From Acidimicrobiia bacterium (GTDB lineage: Bacteria > Actinomycetota > Acidimicrobiia > Acidimicrobiales > Ilumatobacteraceae), in the NCBI GenBank assembly GCA_013811855.1, contig JACCUL010000193.1, positions 1-6,879 on the forward strand: a stretch of 6,879 nt of DNA. The letters are read 5' to 3'. Position 1 is the first letter of the stretch; each line of letters opens with the position of its first letter. Shown here one piece after another: positions 1 to 6,879 of the stretch. A model generated the notes under the pieces. It worked only from the letters and a program-made list of their open reading frames with translations, was not told the origin of the DNA and searched no databases. Both the position numbers and the translations under genes were made by a program.

Positions 1-127
1 CATCGTCACGCTGGTGGCCAACCCGCCCGACAGCAGCTACACGATGGTCATGTTCGTCCAGGTCGTCACGGACGCCGACCTGGAGGCGTTGGACCGGGCC
101 TTCGCCACGTTCAACTTCGCGCAGTAG
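1..127 (+). CDS. 3' end of an unidentified plus-strand gene (partial)
   Basis: The reading frame enters at base 2 and ends at a TAG at 125-127, leaving 41 visible residues. The tail reads as a hydrophobic beta-strand-like segment (about residues 11-22, with the motif YTMVMFVQVV), then an acidic helix (DADLEALDRAF), and ends FNFAQ. A strand followed by a helix near the C-terminus would fit a small alpha/beta domain such as the PsbP/LpqN-like lipoprotein folds, but 41 residues are too few to assign a family. The gene converges on the oxidase operon, with 79 bases between the two stop codons. Codon use is GC-rich like its neighbours, so I take it as a real gene end. Function unknown. Confidence 0.55.
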   Translation, partial: IVTLVANPPDSSYTMVMFVQVVTDADLEALDRAFATFNFAQ

Positions 128-206
128 GCCGGCGAAGTGTGAGTCCAGACAGCGGAAGTCGGTATCGATAGCTCACAGTTCCCCGGCTGGCGGCGGGCGG
201 TTGGCG

Positions 207-545
207 TCAGCCGGCGAAGAAGTGGAAGGTGAGCAAGGCGCCGCAATAGACGCCGACGGCGAGGAACAGGCCCATGTAGAACAGGACGCTGAACACGCGG
301 TGGTCGAACTTCAGGTGCATGAAGAAGCTGACCACCGTGATGAACTTGGCGGCCATCATGATCAGCAGCGCGGGCAGGAAGATCGGCCCGACGTCGATGT
401 AGGTCAGCGTCACCTCGCCGGCCGTGATCAGCGCCAGGATCACGGCGATGAGAATGTACTGAGCATCGGTGGCGCCGTGGTGCTCGGCCTCGCGGGCCGC
501 TGACGTCTCCGCCGGGTGGTGGTCGTGGCTGGTGTCGGTGGTCAT
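207..545 (-). CDS. ctaF: Cytochrome c oxidase subunit IV (COX4_pro/CtaF-type small membrane subunit)
   Basis: Small accessory subunit of the heme-copper oxidase in the cytoplasmic membrane. In related oxidases it supports assembly and stability and carries no redox centre. The 112-residue protein has a His-rich hydrophilic N-terminus (about 1-27) and three membrane helices (about 29-50, 53-76, 84-108). The FFMHLKFD segment at about 74-81 is the hallmark of the prokaryotic COX4 family, as is the preceding lysine in AAKFITVVS. It is the last gene of the operon and lies 8 bases after the subunit III stop. I chose the ATG at 545. An in-frame GTG at 557 would overlap the upstream stop as GTGA, as at other junctions here, and give 116 residues. 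Neither start has a clear Shine-Dalgarno, so translation is probably coupled to the upstream gene and the start is uncertain by four codons. Confidence 0.9.
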   Translation of the reverse strand: MTTDTSHDHHPAETSAAREAEHHGATDAQYILIAVILALITAGEVTLTYIDVGPIFLPALLIMMAAKFITVVSFFMHLKFDHRVFSVLFYMGLFLAVGVYCGALLTFHFFAG

Positions 546-553
546 GGGACGTG

Positions 554-1362
554 TCACGCCGGGATGAGGTAGACGAGCGTGAAGATGACGATCCACACGA
601 TGTCGACGAAGTGCCAGTAGAGGCCGACGAGCTCGACCACCTCGGCCTTGTCACCGACGACGCGTTGTCGGGAGATCATCCCGACGAGGGCCATCAGCAT
701 GATGATGCCGATGGTGACGTGGGCCCCGTGGAACCCGGTGAGCGTGAAGAAGCTGGACGAGAACAGGCTCGTCGTGAAGCCCATCCCCTCCCGGTAGAAG
801 GCGGTGAACTCGTAGACCTGGCCGCCGACGAACGTCGCCCCGAGCAGCGCCGTGATCGTCAGCCACAGCTTGGTGTTGCGCTCGTCGTTGCGGGTCGCCG
901 ACGACACGGCGAGCACCATCGTCAGCGAGCTCATCAGCAGCACGAAGCTGGACACCGACGTGAACGGGATGTCGTAGATCTGGTCCGGTCCGGGGCCGTC
1001 GGCCTGGCGGCCCCGGTACAGCATGTACGTGCTGATCAGGCCGCCGAAGAGCAGGCACTCTGAGCCGAGGAACAGCCACATGCCCATCTTGTTGTTCGAC
1101 AAACCGGTGGTGGTGGCGTGCCCGCCGTGGAGATCGCGGTGCTCGGCGTGGTCGGGCAGCTCGGTCAACAGGTTGGAGTCGTCCGCCCGCTGGGCCTCGC
1201 CCGTCGGTCCCGGTTCTGGCACGCCGCCCATCGGGATCTCGTCGACCTTCTCGGCCACGGCGCTGGCGTCATCGGGCGTGGGGGCGTTGCCCTCGTCCGG
1301 CGCCCCGTGCTCCGGCGTCTTCTCGGCCGGCGGCGTGGCCCCGTGCGGGGCGTCGGCGTCGC

Positions 1363-1366
<4 letters not shown>
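554..1366 (-). CDS. ctaE: Cytochrome c oxidase subunit III, with long hydrophilic N-terminus
   Basis: Core membrane subunit of aa3/caa3 oxidase. It has no redox centre and in known oxidases stabilises proton uptake by subunit I. The 270-residue protein starts with about 90 hydrophilic residues rich in Pro, Asp, Glu and His. Five membrane helices follow (about 94-115, 135-157, 166-187, 206-230, 243-268), the five-helix form usual in actinobacteria. Family hallmarks are present: FLGSE with Glu103 in the first helix, GFHGAHV (His213, His216) in the fourth, and YWHFVD (about 250-255) in the last. The GTG start at 1366 is supported by a GGAGG nine bases upstream and by a four-base GTGA overlap with the subunit I stop. 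A start at the ATG at 1231 would remove half of the extension but has a poorer ribosome site. The extension is unusually long, since the five-helix form is typically about 190-210 residues. Confidence 0.95.
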
Positions 1367-3381
<2,015 letters not shown>

Positions 3382-3390
3382 CGCTCGCTT

Positions 3391-3395
3391 ACTCC
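3391..3395 (-). promoter_or_regulatory. Ribosome binding site of ctaD
   Basis: Minus-strand GGAGT, nine bases before the ATG at 3381. It supports that start over the in-frame ATG at 3441, which would add a 20-residue Arg-rich leader unlike other subunit I N-termini. Confidence 0.7.
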
Positions 3396-3409
3396 GTCCT
3401 CGATGCGGC

Positions 3410-3435
3410 CGCCGAAGGCGATGGAGCGCCCGGCG
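3410..3435 (-). other. Bulged hairpin in the ctaC-ctaD spacer
   Basis: CGCCG at 3410-3414 pairs with CGGCG at 3431-3435, and GGCG at 3417-3420 pairs with CGCC at 3427-3430. The loop is six bases (3421-3426) and there is a two-base bulge (3415-3416). All nine pairs are G-C. No run of T follows in the transcript direction, so it does not look like an intrinsic terminator. It lies between the subunit II stop and the subunit I ribosome site and could protect or mark an mRNA end. That role is an inference. Confidence 0.5.
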
Positions 3436-3492
3436 TGCCAAACCAGGAGATCGCCTCAGAACGACCGGTCCGATCGCGCCGTTTCAGGATGC

Positions 3493-4728
3493 TCACTGTC
3501 GCTCCAAGAGATAGGCGATGATCTGGTCGATCTGCGCTTCGGACAGGGCGAGGTACGGCATGCCGCGGTTGAGCCCGTCGGTCGGGCCGAGCTGCTCGGG
3601 GTCGGCGTACATCGGCTTCTTGGCCGGTGCGTTCCGCAGCCACTCGCGCAGGTCGACCTCGTTCAGGCAGTCGGCGCTGACCCCGGCCAGGTAGGCGGCG
3701 CCGAACTCCTCCGGCGAGGCGTTCCACACGTCGTCGCGGCACGTCGGCGTGAGCAGGTCCCACGTGGCGCCGGCGAACGTGTTGCGGGTCGTCAGGTTGG
3801 TGAGGTTCGGGGCCGCGCCGGCAAACACCCGCTCCTGGGGCTGGGCGATGATCGGCACGCCGTCGGCGTTCACCAGCCCGTCGACCTGGTGGCACGTCGC
3901 GCACTGCGAGATGAACACCTGCTCGCCCGCGGCAGCCAGGGAGCCCTCCATGGGTGCCGTGTAGTCGGCGAGCTGGTTGGCCTTCCACGTCTCGAAGTCG
4001 GCCGGGTCGAGCGCCACGACCTCCATGCGCATGTTGGCGTGGGACAGTCCACAGAACTCGGTGCACTGGCCGGCATAGATGCCGGGCCGGTCGGCCTGGA
4101 GGCGGACCGTCTGGACACGGCCGGGCACCATGTCCCGCTTGCCGTTGAGGCGCGGGATCCACCAGCTGTGGATGACGTCGCGGCTGGTACCGCGCACGAG
4201 CACCTTGGTGCCCGTCGGGATGACCATCTGGCCGCTCGTGACGATCGGCTCGGAGAACCCACCGCAGCCCTCCTGGGGCGGGTAGTCGACCTCCCACCAC
4301 CACTGCTGGCCGGTGACGTTGACGACGCACTCGGTGTCGGACGTCCTGGAGAGGTCCATCAGGGTGCCGATGGTCGGGATCGCGACGCCGACGAGGATCA
4401 GCGCCGGCAGCACGGTCAACCCGATCTCGAGCGCCGGACGGCCGTGGGTCTGGCGGGGGATCGGCTGGCCGCGGTCTCGATACCGCACGGACACCCATGC
4501 GATCGTCGCGAACACGATCAGCCCGACGGCGCCGGCGATGGCGAACACCCACCACTGCAGGTCCTGGATGCGTTGGGCGTTCTCGCCGGCCGGCTGCCAC
4601 GTGTCTTGAGGCGCGTCCTCGGCGCACGCCGCCAGGAGGGTGACACCGCCGAGCGCCGTCAGCGCGCCGGCGAGGCGGCGGCGCGACGGGCCGGCGGACA
4701 TCTCGCGCACCATACTGATCCGTGTCAC
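3493..4728 (-). CDS. ctaC: Cytochrome c oxidase subunit II with CuA domain and fused cytochrome c (caa3-type)
   Basis: Accepts electrons from the respiratory chain and delivers them to subunit I. The 411-residue precursor has a lipoprotein signal with an RRR n-region and lipobox LAAC (Cys35). Two membrane helices follow (about 58-80 and 100-124). The CuA domain contains QQWWWEVDYP (141-150) and all copper ligands: His187, Cys222, Glu224, Cys226, His230 and Met233. A class I cytochrome c domain (about 262-411) has its heme site at CATCH (276-280), with Met390 in GMPYLALSE as the likely sixth ligand. This makes the complex caa3-type. Cys134/Cys155 and Cys330/Cys354 are additional cysteines that could form disulfides on the outer face. 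The GTG at 4728 overlaps the upstream stop as GTGA and has GAGGTGG seven bases before it. In-frame ATGs at 4713 and 4701 are alternatives that keep the signal sequence. Confidence 0.97.
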   Translation of the reverse strand: MTRISMVREMSAGPSRRRLAGALTALGGVTLLAACAEDAPQDTWQPAGENAQRIQDLQWWVFAIAGAVGLIVFATIAWVSVRYRDRGQPIPRQTHGRPALEIGLTVLPALILVGVAIPTIGTLMDLSRTSDTECVVNVTGQQWWWEVDYPPQEGCGGFSEPIVTSGQMVIPTGTKVLVRGTSRDVIHSWWIPRLNGKRDMVPGRVQTVRLQADRPGIYAGQCTEFCGLSHANMRMEVVALDPADFETWKANQLADYTAPMEGSLAAAGEQVFISQCATCHQVDGLVNADGVPIIAQPQERVFAGAAPNLTNLTTRNTFAGATWDLLTPTCRDDVWNASPEEFGAAYLAGVSADCLNEVDLREWLRNAPAKKPMYADPEQLGPTDGLNRGMPYLALSEAQIDQIIAYLLERQ

Positions 4729-5876
4729 GGCACGACCACCTCGACGCGGGCGCCGTCGACGCCCGGCACGACGAACGCGTACGGTCCGCCCGACGCGCTG
4801 GGCTCCGTCACTGTGAAGTTCAGGAGCTGGTTGCCGTCCTCGTTGGCGAGCGCCGTGCAGCGCTGGTCCGGCACCTCCTCGTCCTCGATCACGTCCCCGT
4901 TCTCGTCGACGGCGGGGCGGGTGCCGAGGTCGAGCACGAGCCGGCGCTCCTCGCCCGACGCGTTGACGAAGCGCACGTTGGTCGGGTTGTTGCGGGCGAC
5001 GACGAGCTGGCCGGCGCCGCCGGGCAGACCGAGGGCATCGGCTTCGAGCCGGCCGTCCTCGTGCAGCACGATGTCGGCCAGCAGGTTGGCTTTGGCCCCG
5101 ACGGTCTGGGAGGCGTTCTCGTCGGCTTCGGTCTCCTCGCCCGTGTCGCACTGACCTTCCCGACCGAGATCGCCGGTCGTCTCGTGCGGGTGCAGCTCGC
5201 GCTCGCCCTCCAACGCGGCCGCCACCCCGCCGGCGACGAGGCCTACGAGGGCGATGGTCGCCACCCCGGCGACGGCACCGCTGCGCACCGTCGGGCGGAA
5301 GGCGACGACGAAGCCCACCAGCAGGATCAGTGCGGCGATGGTGGCGAACGCGGCCGGTCCGCCCGCCTGCGAGAGAAACAGCATGATCCGGCTGAACGAG
5401 TAGATGACGACGCCGAGGCCGATCGCCCCGAGGACCGGGAACTCGAGTGGATGGGCCATGCGACCACGGAGCGAGGCGTTGAACGTGGCGTCGCCCGAGG
5501 CCCGCTCGCTCCACGCCTGCACCGTCCACTCGACCGTGGCCGCGAGCAGGACGACGACACCGAAGACGACCATCACCGGGTAGGTGACGAAGCCGACGAC
5601 GAGCAGCACGCCGCCGACGGCGGCGCCGATCGGCCACATGCTGTTGCCGGGCGCGGCAGCGGCCGCCGGCGCCGCCATCACGGCCTGCGTGTCCATCGAC
5701 GAGACATCGGCGTCGCGCGTGTACACGTTGACGCCGGCGAGCAGCGCCAGCCCCATCGCCGCACTCGACAGCCCGATCGTGCCGAGCGCGCCTCCAACGA
5801 TCACGCCGTAGACGACGGCGGCCACGACCGCCATCACCGTGGCCCCGATGAGCAGCTTCGATCCGGTGGTCGTCAT
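4725..5876 (-). CDS. Oxidase-associated membrane protein: subunit IV-like N-terminus fused to a cupredoxin-like C-terminal domain
   Basis: No firm family name; 383 residues. Two helices (about 7-29 and 32-52) and an Ala/Pro linker (about 66-77) precede an S-x-W-P segment (79-82) that opens a helix pair (about 83-118) ending EW. This order (two helices, linker, SxWP, helix pair) matches actinobacterial oxidase subunit IV (about 140 residues). Three more helices follow (about 142-166, 172-192, 199-221). An acidic soluble region (222-383) then follows, probably outside the membrane. Its strand pattern (LVVARNNPTNVRFVNASGE at 291-309; GGPYAFVVPG at 363-372) resembles a cupredoxin fold, but the usual His-Cys-His-Met copper ligands are absent. 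Cys243 and Cys340 could pair. The gene overlaps ctaC by four bases, so a structural or assembly role in this oxidase is likely, though inferred. The ATG at 5876 has only a weak ribosome site. Confidence 0.85.
   Translation of the reverse strand: MTTTGSKLLIGATVMAVVAAVVYGVIVGGALGTIGLSSAAMGLALLAGVNVYTRDADVSSMDTQAVMAAPAAAAAPGNSMWPIGAAVGGVLLVVGFVTYPVMVVFGVVVLLAATVEWTVQAWSERASGDATFNASLRGRMAHPLEFPVLGAIGLGVVIYSFSRIMLFLSQAGGPAAFATIAALILLVGFVVAFRPTVRSGAVAGVATIALVGLVAGGVAAALEGERELHPHETTGDLGREGQCDTGEETEADENASQTVGAKANLLADIVLHEDGRLEADALGLPGGAGQLVVARNNPTNVRFVNASGEERRLVLDLGTRPAVDENGDVIEDEEVPDQRCTALANEDGNQLLNFTVTEPSASGGPYAFVVPGVDGARVEVVVP
4736..4742 (-). promoter_or_regulatory. Ribosome binding site of ctaC
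   Basis: Minus-strand GAGGTGG, seven bases before the GTG at 4728 and inside the last codons of the upstream 383-residue gene. It favours the GTG, with its four-base gene overlap, over the in-frame ATGs at 4713 and 4701. It also suggests that the two genes are translated in a coupled way. Confidence 0.6.
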
Positions 5877-5899
5877 CGCCGGCCGCTCACGATCACACC

Positions 5900-5918
5900 G
5901 TGGGGGCTGCGCCCCCAC
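5900..5918. repeat. Perfect GC-rich hairpin (REP-like palindrome) in the spacer upstream of the 383-residue gene
   Basis: GTGGGGGC at 5900-5907 and GCCCCCAC at 5911-5918 are perfect inverted copies around the three-base loop TGC. The hairpin sits in the 103-base spacer after the subunit III stop, 24 bases before the next start codon. It lacks a following T-run on either strand. It may be a dispersed extragenic palindrome, a weak transcription-pausing site, or an mRNA-stabilising structure between the two oxidase gene sets. Confidence 0.65.
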
Positions 5919-5979
5919 ACCCCATCACCGCCCGGCTCCCTGGCGGTCGCTCGGCCGGCCGTGAACTCGCTGCGCTCGC

Positions 5980-6561
5980 TCACTTCGTCACGTACACCAC
6001 GAGCCACACGGCCGAGAACACGGCCGCGAGGAGGTACCAGAACAGGGCGTGCGCGGCGACCAGCTCGCGGTCGTTCGTGCGGCCGCCGAGGAAGCGGAAG
6101 GCGGTGACGGCGGTGAAGACGACGCCGACGACGAGCGCCGCGGTCATCGTCCCCGTGACGGCGTAGAACATGCCGGGGTAGGGGCCCTCGCCGATCGGCA
6201 GATCGATCTGGTTGTAGATGTAGGCCTGGGCGTTGATGACGGCGAGCCCGACGAGAGCGACGAGCCCGAGGGCCAGCCCGGTGTGCACCCGGTCGCCGCG
6301 CCGCGCCGCGTGCACGGCCCACTGGGCGAACAGCAGGAGGGCGGAGACACCGATCAGCATGATGTTGGCCGGCACGTCGGGGATGACCACACCGTCGGGC
6401 AGCCACGTGCCCTCCTCGGTGTCGAGCGCCCGTTCCCGCATGAGGACCCACACGGCGAGCATCCCGCCGAACAGCATCGTGACGGCGACGCCGGCGAGCG
6501 CCGTGCCCACGAGCACCTGGCGGCGCGGGGGCGGCGGGGCGGCGGCGGGGAGGGCTTGCAT
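5980..6561 (-). CDS. ctaE: Divergent cytochrome c oxidase subunit III of a second oxidase
   Basis: Predicted 193-residue membrane protein with five helices (about 17-41, 64-86, 93-114, 131-156, 168-191), the same count and spacing as the core of the other subunit III in this window. It directly follows the tail of a subunit I gene: the stop and start share a base (TGATG), and AGGGGA lies nine bases before the ATG at 6561. The last helix, with AHALFWYLLAAVFSAVWLVVY, corresponds to the WHFVD helix of subunit III. The usual Glu in the first helix is missing (the region reads VTMLFGGMLAVW), and the FHGxHV motif of the fourth helix is replaced by VTGTMTAALV. It keeps the fold but has lost hallmark residues, so it belongs to a separate oxidase class. 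Assignment rests on helix pattern and position. Confidence 0.82.
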   Translation of the reverse strand: MQALPAAAPPPPRRQVLVGTALAGVAVTMLFGGMLAVWVLMRERALDTEEGTWLPDGVVIPDVPANIMLIGVSALLLFAQWAVHAARRGDRVHTGLALGLVALVGLAVINAQAYIYNQIDLPIGEGPYPGMFYAVTGTMTAALVVGVVFTAVTAFRFLGGRTNDRELVAAHALFWYLLAAVFSAVWLVVYVTK

Positions 6562-6879
6562 CAGTACCCGTCCCCTGGCGTGGCCCGCAGGTCGAGTGCC
6601 GGCTCGGGCGAGATCACGGTGGGCGTCTCGGCGAAGTTGTCCCGAGGGGCCGGCGACGACGTCGTCCACTCCAGCGTGTGGCCCTGCCACGGATCGGCCT
6701 CGACCGTGCCCGCCGACGAGCGGGAGCCCGACACGACGAGCCCGAGGAACGCCAAGACGACGAGCGCCATCAGCGCGTGACCGGCGGTGACGGCCAGGTT
6801 GAACAGCGCGGACGGGCCCCCGATGTCGTAGCGCGCCTCGGCCGCCGGCTGGTCGGCGAAGCCGGCGGCGTAGTACGGC
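6561..6879 (-). CDS. ctaD: C-terminal end of a second cytochrome c oxidase subunit I (partial)
   Basis: The gene runs off the window edge, with 105 residues visible (codons from 6878 down to the stop at 6561-6563). The visible part holds the last core helix (about residues 24-52, with AALFNLAVTAGHALMALVVL) and then DPWQGHTLEW. The latter matches DPWDARTLEW in the complete subunit I of this window, followed in both by a Ser/Thr-Pro-rich stretch, an Asn-Phe pair and a P-T-V. This shared post-helix signature identifies it as subunit I. It ends about 30 residues later and has no extra membrane pair, unlike the longer copy. The region where other subunit I proteins have PRR reads PYYAAGFADQP. All catalytic ligands lie outside the window, so its oxidase class cannot be stated. 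Confidence 0.85.
   Translation of the reverse strand, partial: PYYAAGFADQPAAEARYDIGGPSALFNLAVTAGHALMALVVLAFLGLVVSGSRSSAGTVEADPWQGHTLEWTTSSPAPRDNFAETPTVISPEPALDLRATPGDGY

Noticed and set aside
138..177. Possible bidirectional terminator between the convergent gene ends (TGTGAG / CTCACA)
   Set aside because: The stem is only six pairs with a 28-base loop and no T-run on either strand. It is too weak to call, although a terminator is expected somewhere in 128-206.
3382..3492. A separate promoter for ctaD in the ctaC-ctaD spacer
   Set aside because: A TTTGGCAC stretch on the minus strand resembles a -35 element, but no matching -10 sits at a suitable distance.
4722..6107. A 461-codon plus-strand frame across the 383-residue gene and the second subunit III
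   Set aside because: It has the same shadow composition, crosses an intergenic spacer and contains no recognisable motif, while the minus strand has clear membrane proteins with ribosome sites.

Overview
The window is a GC-rich stretch dominated by a terminal-oxidase locus, with almost every gene on the minus strand. Three things suggest an actinomycete-type bacterium, perhaps of the Acidimicrobiia: the base composition, short GTGA/TGATG gene overlaps, an actinobacterial-style subunit IV module (S-x-W-P), and a subunit II with a fused cytochrome c. The class assignment is an inference from gene style, not something the sequence proves.

Read in the direction of transcription (from high to low coordinates), the layout is as follows. 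First comes the C-terminal end of one oxidase subunit I (6879-6561, cut by the window edge). It runs straight into a short, divergent subunit III (6561-5980). A 103-base spacer with a perfect hairpin follows. Next is a 383-residue membrane protein whose N-terminal half resembles actinobacterial oxidase subunit IV and whose C-terminal part looks like a copper-less cupredoxin-type beta domain (5876-4725). It overlaps by four bases the gene for a lipoprotein subunit II with a complete CuA site and a C-terminal c-type heme domain (4728-3493). A 111-base spacer with a bulged hairpin leads to a complete, long subunit I (3381-1363), which overlaps a classical subunit III with a long hydrophilic N-terminus (1366-554). 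The last gene is a small COX4-type subunit IV (545-207). It converges on the 3' end of an unidentified plus-strand gene (1-127).

The genes from 4728 down to 207 encode a full caa3-type (A1, heme-copper) cytochrome c oxidase. Subunit II takes electrons through its own heme c and CuA and passes them to heme a and the heme a3/CuB site of subunit I. The D- and K-pathway residues of subunit I are all present. The upstream ctaD-ctaE pair belongs to a second, divergent oxidase. Its own subunit II, if it has one, would lie outside the window, or it may share the one here.

The most notable observations are the unusual 383-residue fusion protein, an ungapped match between one of its modules and the C-terminal tail of subunit I, and the loss of hallmark residues in the second subunit III. 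No gene-free stretch exceeds 300 bases.
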